This document shows positions 1 through 5,868 of a stretch of 6,727 nt of DNA, piece by piece. The notes below the pieces were generated by a model, which was not told the DNA's origin, made no database searches, and worked only from the letters and a program-made list of their open reading frames with translations. A program made the translations under genes and the position numbers. This stretch comes from Candidatus Ventricola intestinavium (lineage in GTDB: Bacteria; Bacillota; Clostridia; Christensenellales; Aristaeellaceae), in assembly GCA_018715105.1 (NCBI GenBank), contig DVMG01000137.1, positions 1 to 6,727 on the forward strand. Direction: 5' to 3'. Numbering within the stretch: the stretch's first letter is position 1; every line of letters begins with the position of its first letter.

Positions 1-731
1 TATCCCTTGTCGATCCATTCCTTGATCTTGGTGGTGATCTCCACGCTCTTCTCGCTGTTGACGTCGGTCGTACCATCCTCCAGCACAACTTCCACGCCGT
101 TGTTCTTGTAGAGCATCTCGTAGTACCAATAGTCCCAGCCGCCAAACACCGTGCCGTAACGCTTGGTGGAGCCGTCCTCGTTGAAGAGGGTGGCTTTCTC
201 AAGGAAAGCATCCATCTCGTCGAGTGTCTTGGGCATTTCGATCCCTTCTTCTTCCGCGGCGGTCTTGTTGTAATACATGACCTGTGTGGAAATCAGATAA
301 GGCAGGGTGATCTGCTCGCCGTCATAACTGGTGGAGGCGATCAGGCCTTCGCCGAAGTCCTCGATGTCGTAATCGAAGGCGTCGATGTAGGGATCGAGCA
401 CTTCGCACAAGCCATCCTTGCCATAGCTGGCCGGATAGGAGGTGTTGCATGTTACCAGCGCGGGCACAGTGCCTGTGCCGGCCGCCGCTGCAGCGATGAA
501 CTGCGTGTTGATTTCTGAGTAACTGCCGATGTACACAGGCTGCACGGTGATGCCCATCTCGTTTTCGCTGTTAAACCTGTCTACCATATAGTTGAGGTAT
601 TCGGTAAGCTGATCCTCATGGGCATGCCACCACGTGATGGTGATGGGCTCTGTCACGTCATACTCGGTGGCCGCCAGGGCAAGTGTGGGAACGAGCATGA
701 GCGTTAAGACGAGCGCGATGAGCTTCTTCAT
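1..731 (-). CDS. ABC transporter extracellular solute-binding protein, family 1 (3' end outside window)
   Basis: The minus strand from 731 downward encodes 243 codons without a stop before the window ends, so the C-terminal part is missing. The start ATG has a strong AAAGGAGG at 739-746 with a 7-nt spacer. Residues 1-20 form a Sec signal peptide: KK, a hydrophobic core, then ALA followed by ATEYD. The exported domain begins with ITITWWHAHED (about 30-40) and continues with DRFNSEN, YIGSY (67-71), LPYLISTQVMYYNK (143-156), and a Trp/Tyr-rich GGWDYWYYE near 197-205. This is the usual layout of SBP_bac_1 sugar/glycerol-phosphate binding proteins. The protein would capture a solute outside the cytoplasmic membrane and deliver it to an ABC permease, probably encoded beyond the left edge. 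It is distantly UgpB-like, but the Glu that UgpB uses around its VYEVG stretch appears replaced (TCNTS here), so G3P specificity is not supported. No lipobox cysteine is present, which is unusual for a monoderm. Confidence 0.93.
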   Translation of the reverse strand, partial: MKKLIALVLTLMLVPTLALAATEYDVTEPITITWWHAHEDQLTEYLNYMVDRFNSENEMGITVQPVYIGSYSEINTQFIAAAAAGTGTVPALVTCNTSYPASYGKDGLCEVLDPYIDAFDYDIEDFGEGLIASTSYDGEQITLPYLISTQVMYYNKTAAEEEGIEMPKTLDEMDAFLEKATLFNEDGSTKRYGTVFGGWDYWYYEMLYKNNGVEVVLEDGTTDVNSEKSVEITTKIKEWIDKG

Positions 732-769
732 GTGATTTCCTCCTTTTATGTGTTGTTGTCGTTCTATCG

Positions 770-787
770 GTAACGCATGTGCGTTAC
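770..787. promoter_or_regulatory. perfect 8+2+8 inverted repeat, candidate operator upstream of the binding-protein gene
   Basis: Arms GTAACGCA (770-777) and TGCGTTAC (780-787) are exact reverse complements separated by TG. The site lies 39-56 nt upstream of the solute-binding-protein start and about 50 nt downstream of the predicted transcription start. The size and symmetry suit a dimeric helix-turn-helix regulator such as a LacI or GntR family protein, which often control sugar-transporter genes. Its position would suit a transcription roadblock. No regulator gene is visible in the window. The symmetry is seen directly; the operator role is inferred. Confidence 0.55.
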
Positions 788-811
788 AACCGCTGTGAGC
801 GAGCACGGATA

Positions 812-834
812 CCTGTGCGGCGGCAACGCGCAGG
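812..834 (-). other. GC-rich leader hairpin in the 5' UTR of the binding-protein gene
   Basis: In the minus-strand transcript, CCUGCGCG (834-827) can pair with CGCACAGG (819-812), 7 of 8 positions, around a 7-nt loop. It would lie just after the transcription start predicted from the TATAAT box at 844-849. It is not followed by a U tract, so it does not look like an intrinsic terminator. It may stabilise the 5' end of the mRNA or be incidental. Confidence 0.3.
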
Positions 835-843
835 CACGGTGCC

Positions 844-873
844 ATTATACGCAAAGCAGGAAAAGACGGTATA
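844..873 (-). promoter_or_regulatory. candidate sigma-70/SigA promoter for the solute-binding-protein gene
   Basis: The minus strand reads a perfect TATAAT at 849-844. Transcription would start near 837, giving a leader of about 106 nt. At the usual 16-18 bp distance there is no good TTGACA, only TATACC/ATACCG-like sequence around 867-873. The -35 is therefore poor and the promoter may need an activator, or may depend on the inverted repeat that overlaps it. The -10 match is strong; the overall call is moderate. Confidence 0.5.
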
Positions 874-885
874 AAGTCTGCTTTG
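852..885. promoter_or_regulatory. inverted repeat overlapping the predicted promoter spacer and -35 region
   Basis: Arms CAAAGCAG (852-859) and CTGCTTTG (878-885) are perfect reverse complements with an 18-nt loop. The element starts 2 bp upstream of the TATAAT box and covers the spacer and -35 position. Binding of a dimer here would affect RNA polymerase directly. It also lies 37-70 bp after the HAD stop codon, but it lacks a U tract on the minus strand, so a terminator is unlikely. Confidence 0.4.
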
Positions 886-921
886 AATCCATATGAAATT
901 GACGGCCTGTGCCAACGCGGC

Positions 922-1716
922 TTAAAGATAGGGGATGATATCGGCCAGCCGGCCAAAGAGCATGTCCGCTTTCATGGAGGATGCCTGCGCCTGCAGGGCG
1001 GTGGTCTCTCCCGAAAGGACGAGAATGCTCGTTATGCCGAAACGCACGCCGGTTTCAATATCCGTGTATAGCCTGTCCCCGACAATGGCCATCTCCTCCT
1101 TGGAAAAGCCGGTACGCGCCAGCGCTTCCTCCACGATGCCGGCATACGGTTTCCCCAGAATGACATCGGCCTTTCGCCCCGTGCTCGCCTCGATAAGGGC
1201 CATGATTGCGCCTGCATCCGGGATAAACCCCGTCTCCGTGGGGCAATTGATGTCCGGATGGGTGGCAACATAGGGTTTTCCCGCACGAACATAATCGCAT
1301 ACCCTGCACAGCTTTTTGTAATCAAGCGTCGTGTCAAAGGCCACGAGCACGTAGTCCGCATCCTCTTCGGTAAATTCAAGACCCATGGCCAGCAGCTCGT
1401 CCCGCAGCATCGTGTTGCCCAGGAGGTATCCCTTTTTGCCCGGAAATTTGCGCAGGCAGTAGCGTGCCGCCGCATGGAAGGAACAGATTACATCCCTGTA
1501 GCGCTCGGGCACACCCATGCGGGCGAGCTTTTCCGCGTAGGCCCGCGCCGATTTGCTGGAGTTGTTGGTCAGAAAGCGCGCTGTACGGCCGGTTCTCTCC
1601 AACGCGTCCAGAAACGCGATGGAACCGTCGATCAGCCTGTTTCCCAGATAAAATGTGCCGTCCATATCCAGCAGGAAGCAGCGGATACCGGCCAAAAGAC
1701 GCTGGTAGTCGGTCAT
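922..1716 (-). CDS. HAD-superfamily IIA phosphatase (NagD / 4-nitrophenylphosphatase / phosphoglycolate or G3P phosphatase type)
   Basis: This 264-residue cytosolic phosphatase shows all four HAD motifs. Motif I is DMDGT with nucleophile Asp17 and acid/base Asp19. Motif II is LTNNSS with Thr50. Motif III is the Lys189 of LGKP. Motif IV is VGDRLYTDI with Asp214 and Asp219, which bind Mg. The stretch ATHPDINCPTETGFIPDAG (151-169) belongs to the C2-type cap of the HAD-IIA class, and the length is normal for that class. Members hydrolyse small phosphate esters such as p-nitrophenyl phosphate, phosphoglycolate, or G3P. Beside a G3P-producing and G3P-oxidising cluster, G3P or an overflow phosphate ester is a reasonable guess, but cap residues do not settle this. 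The frame stays open upstream to 1926, but the homologous part begins at MTDYQ, which has AAGGAG at 1726-1731 with 9-nt spacing, so the start at 1716 is chosen. It lies 190 bp upstream of the binding-protein gene. Confidence 0.93.
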   Translation of the reverse strand: MTDYQRLLAGIRCFLLDMDGTFYLGNRLIDGSIAFLDALERTGRTARFLTNNSSKSARAYAEKLARMGVPERYRDVICSFHAAARYCLRKFPGKKGYLLGNTMLRDELLAMGLEFTEEDADYVLVAFDTTLDYKKLCRVCDYVRAGKPYVATHPDINCPTETGFIPDAGAIMALIEASTGRKADVILGKPYAGIVEEALARTGFSKEEMAIVGDRLYTDIETGVRFGITSILVLSGETTALQAQASSMKADMLFGRLADIIPYL

Positions 1717-1725
1717 CGCTTTGCG

Positions 1726-1731
1726 CTCCTT
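1726..1731 (-). promoter_or_regulatory. ribosome binding site that fixes the HAD phosphatase start
   Basis: AAGGAG on the minus strand is separated by 9 nt from the ATG at 1716. The upstream in-frame alternative at 1926 would add 70 Arg/Lys-rich residues encoded by the intergenic repeat, which have no family resemblance. The site therefore decides for the shorter 264-residue protein. Confidence 0.75.
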
Positions 1732-1737
1732 CGTCAA

Positions 1738-1763
1738 GGCGCCCGTGCGCCTGCGTTTGTTGA
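1738..1763. repeat. copy A of a 26-28 nt direct repeat in the MgtC-HAD gap
   Basis: On the plus strand this copy contains GGCG-CCCGTGCGCC, then a short variable link, then GTTTG-TTGA. It matches copy B at 1864-1891 apart from two single-base gaps and two substitutions. It lies just upstream of the HAD ribosome binding site. The GGCGCCCGTGCGCC part is itself partly self-complementary. Confidence 0.6.
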
Positions 1764-1812
1764 CATAAGCCTTGCTTTCATTCGTGACAGACGTTGCTTT
1801 TCGATGATTGCG

Positions 1813-1966
1813 GGAAGCTTTCCTCTCCCATCGGGGAGCGAAAAGCGTTTTGTCAGCGGTGGAGGCGTCCCGTGCGCCTTCCGTTTGCTGATGCCGGGCC
1901 GCCCCTGGCAAAATTGCGATTCGCACAGGGGGAAAGGCCCTTCTCTTTTTTGGGGAGAAAGCTTCC
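1813..1966. repeat. 154-bp palindromic, MITE-like intergenic element with imperfect terminal inverted repeats
   Basis: The two ends are inverted copies of each other: GGAAGCTTTC at 1813-1822 and GAAAGCTTCC at 1957-1966 match perfectly. The similarity continues inward through CTCTCCCA versus TCCCCA with a 2-nt gap. Each end also folds locally in the minus-strand RNA. At 1817-1846 there is a 7-bp stem, a 1x1 mismatch, a CTCCC/GGGAG stem and a 4-nt loop. At 1931-1966 there is a GGAA/UUCC stem, then CUUUCUC/GAGAAGG and a 9-nt loop. No clear target-site duplication or ORF with family resemblance is seen. Together with the 279 bp gap (1717-1995) this explains most of the space between the MgtC and HAD genes. 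It could be a dispersed repeat family, a processing or attenuation structure, or both. Confidence 0.5.
1864..1891. repeat. copy B of the 26-28 nt direct repeat, inside the palindromic element
   Basis: On the plus strand it reads GGCGTCCCGTGCGCC, a short link, then GTTTGCTGA. It is the partner of copy A at 1738-1763, 126 bp away in the same orientation. It lies in the middle of the inverted-repeat-bounded segment 1813-1966, so copy A may be a remnant of a second, partial element. Confidence 0.6.
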
Positions 1967-1995
1967 TGCCGGGAGGCTCTCTGCGCATCCCCGCC

Positions 1996-2682
1996 TTATA
2001 CGTTGCGCGTGCGCACGCTTTGAATATTGGCGTGCTCGGAAAGATGGTTGACGATATCCGTATAGGTGATCTTATTCGGCAGATGCAGGGTGTACAGATT
2101 GGTATACAGATTGCGCTCTGCGCTGTTCTCTACGTGAAAATCAATATCCAGCACCTTGATGGACACATCGTTGAAATAGGTGTTGATGAATGCAAGCGTC
2201 TCCTTGCGATGCACAAATGTTACTTCCACATTCTTGATGACGTTGACGTGTACGAGCCGCTGCATGAACAGCAGCGTCGCAATAACGACTGCACACCCCA
2301 TGATGGCCAGGCTGTAATAGCCCATGCCCGCTGCAAGCCCCAGGCAGGCCACATTCCAGAGCGATGCCGCCGTTGTCAGTCCGGCAATCTTTTTCTGGGA
2401 GACGAAAATCGTTCCCGCCCCCAGAAAGCCGATGCCGCTGACCACCTGTGCGCTGATGCGCCCGCGGCTTACCGCCACGCCCGTGTCGTAGGCCTCGACA
2501 TTCAGGCCCATTGTTTCCGTGCACAGAATGCTCTCCAGGATGGCGATGATGGCAGCTCCCACGCATACCAGCACATGCGTGCGCATACCCGCCGGCCGGT
2601 TTTTTCTTTCCCTTTCAATGCCGATGACACACCCAACGATCACCGCGACGAGCAGCCTCAGAGCCACTGACCACCACTTCAT
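1996..2682 (-). CDS. MgtC/SapB family membrane protein
   Basis: The 228-residue protein has the signature blocks of the family. They are VGCVIGIERERKNRPAGMRTH (16-36), RISAQVVSGIGFLGAGTIF (75-93) and IAGLTTAASLWNVACLGLAAG (99-119). The N-terminal 140 residues hold four to five hydrophobic membrane segments. The last 85 or so residues form a soluble, probably ACT-like cytosolic domain. Some family members are linked to growth in low Mg or to control of the F1Fo ATPase; most environmental members have no known role. I chose ATG at 2682, which has AAAGGGG at 2693-2699 with 10-nt spacing. A GTG at 2703 would add seven residues but has its purine run only 1 nt away. The gene lies 74 bp after the DUF1667 gene with no visible terminator, so it may be a distal operon member; a functional link to G3P metabolism is not evident. 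Confidence 0.92.
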   Translation of the reverse strand: MKWWSVALRLLVAVIVGCVIGIERERKNRPAGMRTHVLVCVGAAIIAILESILCTETMGLNVEAYDTGVAVSRGRISAQVVSGIGFLGAGTIFVSQKKIAGLTTAASLWNVACLGLAAGMGYYSLAIMGCAVVIATLLFMQRLVHVNVIKNVEVTFVHRKETLAFINTYFNDVSIKVLDIDFHVENSAERNLYTNLYTLHLPNKITYTDIVNHLSEHANIQSVRTRNV

Positions 2683-2692
2683 GAATCCGGGA

Positions 2693-2699
2693 CCCCTTT
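2693..2699 (-). promoter_or_regulatory. ribosome binding site that fixes the MgtC-family start
   Basis: AAAGGGG on the minus strand stands 10 nt before the ATG at 2682. It lies inside the reading frame that would follow a GTG start at 2703, so it argues against that longer form. Confidence 0.55.
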
Positions 2700-2756
2700 C
2701 CACGCCTTTTTGCAGGATGCCGCCGCTCGCGCTTTGGCTTTATGCGCCCCTGCCGC

Positions 2757-3110
2757 TCAGGCCCTTTCTACGCTCTTGGTTGCAACGATATCCACGCCTG
2801 TGCCGCACACGTCGGAAAGCACGACCTGCCCCGCTTCTACCGGCGCGCTGAGCTCTACTTCGGCGAGCGCGCGCATGCACGGGCGGATCAGCCGTTTGGC
2901 GATGGGGGAGCGCGTTTTGACGGACAGGGGAGATAAGCCGCCCTGCACGGGGATGACAGCCGTCACCATTCTTCGAGGATCCACACATTCCTGGCGAGCA
3001 TAGATCTCTCCACGCGGGCACGCGTTCCCCCCCACGGAGAGGACCTGCCCGTTTTCCACTTGCACGCTCAGCCGGCAGCCGACCGGGCAGCTGATGCACG
3101 TTATTTCCAT
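2757..3110 (-). CDS. DUF1667 small cysteine-rich protein, probable iron-sulfur partner of the flavoenzymes
   Basis: The 117-residue protein has seven cysteines: 5, 8, 12, 31, 42, 78 and 102. The N-terminal pattern is C-x2-C-x3-C, then LSVQVENGQVLSVGGNACPRG. It resembles the [4Fe-4S] domain at the front of molybdopterin oxidoreductases such as formate dehydrogenase, with a shorter gap to the fourth cysteine and no molybdopterin domain. DUF1667 genes are known to sit next to GlpA-like and FAD oxidoreductase genes in Clostridia and Thermotoga; the biochemical role is, to my knowledge, not established. I infer an electron-transfer subunit. It starts 5 bp after the stop of the upstream FAD gene, and its ribosome binding site (AAAGGA, 3121-3126) lies inside that gene's 3' end, so the two are probably translationally coupled. 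The residues after about 60 (ending GTGVDIVATKSVERA) have no recognised motif. Confidence 0.9.
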   Translation of the reverse strand: MEITCISCPVGCRLSVQVENGQVLSVGGNACPRGEIYARQECVDPRRMVTAVIPVQGGLSPLSVKTRSPIAKRLIRPCMRALAEVELSAPVEAGQVVLSDVCGTGVDIVATKSVERA

Positions 3111-3115
3111 CGTTT

Positions 3116-4375
3116 TCAGATCCTTTCCATATGCACGGTCACATCTGCGTCAAGCGCGGCCACAACATCGGGCTTGAGGCTGATGACGGCCATCTCGCCC
3201 GGCGTGAAGATGGGGGCGCGCTTGCGTGCGATCTCCCTGTCCCCGCAGGTGACCACACATGCGGCGCCGCGGTACACGCCGGCAGGCCGGAACATGAGGT
3301 GAACCTCCTGCGCGGATCCCTTCCGAATACGCTGGGGCACGGTGCCGCGCACCCCCTCGCCATCGCGCACAGCCCATGTCTTCCCGGATGGCAGATCGCC
3401 GCGGGCATAGGCCGCAGCCGCGTGGCCCGCCCGGAAAGATTCGCTTGACACGTGATCCACCAGATCATGCACATGAAGCACGTTGCCGCAGGCGAAGATG
3501 CCGGGTACACTGGTCTGCAGCGTGTCATCCACCTCCGCTCCGGATGTCGCGGGACTGAGCATGACACCCGCGCCTTCCGAAAGCTCGTTTTCAGGGATCA
3601 GCCCGACGGATAAGAGCAGCGTATCGCATTCAAATTCGATTTCCGTACCGGGGATGGGCCGGCGGTGCGCATCGACCCGGGCGACGCTCACGCTGCTCAG
3701 CCGCTCACGCCCCCGGATATCGACGACTGTATGCGACAGATAGAGGGGGATGTCGTAATCGTTCAAACACTGCACAATGTTGCGGTTAAGGCCGGAGGAA
3801 AAAGGCATCAGCTCCACGCAGGCAAGCACCTTGGCCCCTTGAAGCGTCATGCGCCGGGCCATGATCAGGCCGATATCGCCCGAACCCAGAATCACCACAC
3901 GCTTGCCGGGCATATAGCCCTCCAGATTCACAAACCTCTGTGCCGTGCCGGCGGAGTAAATGCCTGCGCAGCGCGTGCCCGGCGTACCCAGCGCGCCGCG
4001 AGGCCGCTCCCGGCAGCCCATGGCCAGCACGACGGCCCCGGCCCTGAAAATCTGCAGACCGCGCGCGGCGGACACACATGTAACCGTGCGATCCTCCGCC
4101 ACGGAAAGAACGGTGGTATCCGTCTGAATTTCAATGCCCATCCCGCGCGCACGGTCAATATCCCGCTGAGCGTATTCCGGGCCGGTGAGTTCCTCCTTAA
4201 AGCGATGCAGCCCAAAACCGTTGTGGATGCATTGGCGCAGGATCCCGCCGGGGAGATGCTCCCGTTCGAGCACCAGCAGGCTTTCAATTCCGTCCTCCCG
4301 CGCGGCGATGGCGGCCGCAAGACCCGCCGGACCTGCGCCGATGACCAGCACGTCCACATGCCTGACGTCGTTCAT
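3116..4375 (-). CDS. FAD/NAD-dependent pyridine nucleotide-disulfide-type oxidoreductase, partner of the GlpA-like dehydrogenase
   Basis: The 419-residue flavoprotein has an N-terminal FAD fold (GAGPAG, 13-18, ending in LVLERE) and the family-typical GGILRQCIHNGFG (43-55). A second dinucleotide fold, GSGDIG (164-169), ends in VE188; the acidic residue suggests NAD rather than NADP. The closing FAD motif is TSVPGIFACGNV (288-299), followed by VDHVSSES. The CxxC pair of disulfide reductases is absent. It lacks a signal peptide or membrane segment. In clostridial clusters this type accompanies a GlpA-like dehydrogenase and DUF1667, where it is thought to pass electrons between the substrate flavin and NAD(H) or another carrier. 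The start ATG follows the upstream stop by 1 bp (TGAgATG), with AAGGAGG at 4385-4391 and 9-nt spacing, so coupling is likely. A role in sarcosine/opine-type oxidation is the main alternative, given similar architectures. Confidence 0.93.
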   Translation of the reverse strand: MNDVRHVDVLVIGAGPAGLAAAIAAREDGIESLLVLEREHLPGGILRQCIHNGFGLHRFKEELTGPEYAQRDIDRARGMGIEIQTDTTVLSVAEDRTVTCVSAARGLQIFRAGAVVLAMGCRERPRGALGTPGTRCAGIYSAGTAQRFVNLEGYMPGKRVVILGSGDIGLIMARRMTLQGAKVLACVELMPFSSGLNRNIVQCLNDYDIPLYLSHTVVDIRGRERLSSVSVARVDAHRRPIPGTEIEFECDTLLLSVGLIPENELSEGAGVMLSPATSGAEVDDTLQTSVPGIFACGNVLHVHDLVDHVSSESFRAGHAAAAYARGDLPSGKTWAVRDGEGVRGTVPQRIRKGSAQEVHLMFRPAGVYRGAACVVTCGDREIARKRAPIFTPGEMAVISLKPDVVAALDADVTVHMERI

Positions 4376-4376
4376 C

Positions 4377-5831
4377 TCAGCAGTCCTCCTTCAGCGCTTC
4401 CTGGATCGTTTCCACCAGCAGGCGGCTTTTCCCGCCGCACTTGGTGACTTGTGTCATGGGAATGTGCAGCTCTTCGCTGAGAATTTCGGCCACGCGCGGA
4501 CTGCAGAATCCACCCTGGCAGCGGCCCATTCCGGCGCGTGTACGGCGCTTGATCCCGTCAATCGTCGTGGCTCCGACAGGGCGGCGGATCGCCTCGCGGA
4601 TTTCCGCCTCCGTGATGACCTCACAGCGGCAGATGATGCTGCCGTAGAGCGGATTTTCCGCCACGGCGTCCGCGCGTTCTCTGTCATCCATCTCACGAAA
4701 GGGCTTTTTGCGCACGGGCATCGGCACGATGTGCGCCTTGGGTGCAAGGGCCTGCTCCCCGGCGATCTGCCCGCCCAGCATCTCGCCGATGGCCGGCGCG
4801 GCGGACAGACCCGGGCTTTCGATGCCGATGGCCTCATAGGCATCGAGAGCCCCCGGCACGGCGCCGATGACAAAGTCATCCTTCTCTTCATGTGCACGCA
4901 CACCGGAAAAATTGGTGATGGTTGCGCGTATGCTGGCCGCAGGCCATGTCAGACGGCACCGGTCAAGCACAAAGCGCAGTCCCTCGGCCGTGGTGGATGT
5001 ATCCAGGCCATCGTCAATATCCTCCGCGGAAGGGCCCAGCAGCAGGTTCCCGTGCACCGTAGGGGATACAAGCACGCCCTTGCCCATCTTCGTTGGGCAC
5101 TGGAACAGGGTGTGCCGGAAGGGCAGGGATTTCATGCGGTCCAGCAGATAATACTGCCCACGCCGGGCGATAATATGGATCTTTTCCGTGCTGATCATGT
5201 TGTGAAGGATCCCCGCGCCCACACCGGCGCAGTTGACCAGGATTTTGCAGGTATATTCGCCCTTATCCGTGAGGACACGCCACAGGCCGTCTTCTCGGCG
5301 CTCCACGCGCGTCACGGTTTCGCCAAGACGAAAGCACACACCGTTGAGCGCAGCGTGATCGGCCAGGGCAAACGTCATTTCATAGGGGCTCGTGAGACCG
5401 GACGTGGGGGCGTGCAACGCGCAGAGAATCTCCGGATTGGCGTGGGGCTCCAGGGTCAGCGCCTCTTCCCGCCCGATGATGCGCACACCCGGCACGCCGT
5501 TTTCCTCGCCCTGTATCGCCAGGCGCTCCAGCAGCGCACGATCCTGCGGCGTGAAGCCCAGCACCAGCGCTCCCGGCTGGCTGTAGGGAACGCTCAGCTC
5601 GGCGCACAGGGCCGGATACATGTGCGCTCCTTCCACATTCAGCCGTGCTTTGAGCGTACCGGGTTTGGCATCAAAGCCCGCGTGCACAATGCCGCTGTTG
5701 GCTTTGGAGGCGCCTTCTGCCACATCTGCTCCGCGATCCACGACGGTGATATCCGCCTCATAGCGGCTGAGCACACGCGCTACCGCGCAGCCCGTCACCC
5801 CTGCGCCGATGATCAGGATTTGTGTGTACAT
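4377..5831 (-). CDS. glpA: GlpA-like FAD-dependent glycerol-3-phosphate dehydrogenase with BFD-type [2Fe-2S] domain
   Basis: The 484-residue protein starts with a DAO-family FAD fold: GAGVTG (9-14), VVDRGADVAEGASKANSG (30-47), and the flavin-site stretch IGIESPGLSAAPAIGE (335-350). The C-terminal domain holds C401-x-C403 and C438-x4-C443 within the IICRCEVITEAEI and GRCQGGFC stretches, the pattern of BFD-like [2Fe-2S] domains also found in GlpA. The likely reaction is G3P to dihydroxyacetone phosphate with electrons leaving through FAD and the cluster. The G3P-producing phosphodiesterase upstream and the flavoprotein and DUF1667 genes downstream support this. The family overlaps with L-2-hydroxyglutarate oxidases, so the substrate is not proven. 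The symbol glpA is a family label. No membrane-anchor GlpB or GlpC gene follows. The ribosome binding site is probably GGGGTGA at 5841-5847, 9 nt before the ATG, 37 bp after the phosphodiesterase gene. Confidence 0.9.
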   Translation of the reverse strand: MYTQILIIGAGVTGCAVARVLSRYEADITVVDRGADVAEGASKANSGIVHAGFDAKPGTLKARLNVEGAHMYPALCAELSVPYSQPGALVLGFTPQDRALLERLAIQGEENGVPGVRIIGREEALTLEPHANPEILCALHAPTSGLTSPYEMTFALADHAALNGVCFRLGETVTRVERREDGLWRVLTDKGEYTCKILVNCAGVGAGILHNMISTEKIHIIARRGQYYLLDRMKSLPFRHTLFQCPTKMGKGVLVSPTVHGNLLLGPSAEDIDDGLDTSTTAEGLRFVLDRCRLTWPAASIRATITNFSGVRAHEEKDDFVIGAVPGALDAYEAIGIESPGLSAAPAIGEMLGGQIAGEQALAPKAHIVPMPVRKKPFREMDDRERADAVAENPLYGSIICRCEVITEAEIREAIRRPVGATTIDGIKRRTRAGMGRCQGGFCSPRVAEILSEELHIPMTQVTKCGGKSRLLVETIQEALKEDC

Positions 5832-5868
5832 GCCCTTTGTTCACCCCGTTTGCTGTATAGATTTTGCC

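Noticed and set aside
883..1071. Small plus-strand gene of 62 codons near the HAD 3' end
   Set aside because: It overlaps the HAD coding region in antisense, has no ribosome binding site and no motif.
1717..1926. 70-residue N-terminal extension of the HAD protein
   Set aside because: The frame is open, but the extension is Arg/Lys-rich, is encoded by the repeat element, and a proper ribosome binding site precedes the internal ATG at 1716.
1931..1966. Intrinsic terminator after the MgtC-family gene
   Set aside because: A hairpin can form in the minus-strand RNA, but it is followed by CCCUGUGCG rather than a U tract. The T6 run lies in the loop region and is on the wrong strand for it.
1734..1988. 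84-codon minus-strand frame in the MgtC-HAD gap
   Set aside because: It lies almost entirely in the palindromic repeat region, has no family resemblance and no good ribosome binding site; an open frame in a GC-rich repeat is not evidence for a gene.
1258..2670. 470-codon plus-strand open frame running through the HAD, intergenic repeat and MgtC regions
   Set aside because: It is antisense to two genes with complete signature motifs, crosses the repeat element, and has no recognisable domain or credible start context.
4377..5831. L-2-hydroxyglutarate oxidase instead of a G3P dehydrogenase
   Set aside because: The DAO fold alone allows it, but the C-terminal BFD-type cysteine domain and the GDPD gene just upstream favour G3P. 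It is kept as an alternative, not as the call.
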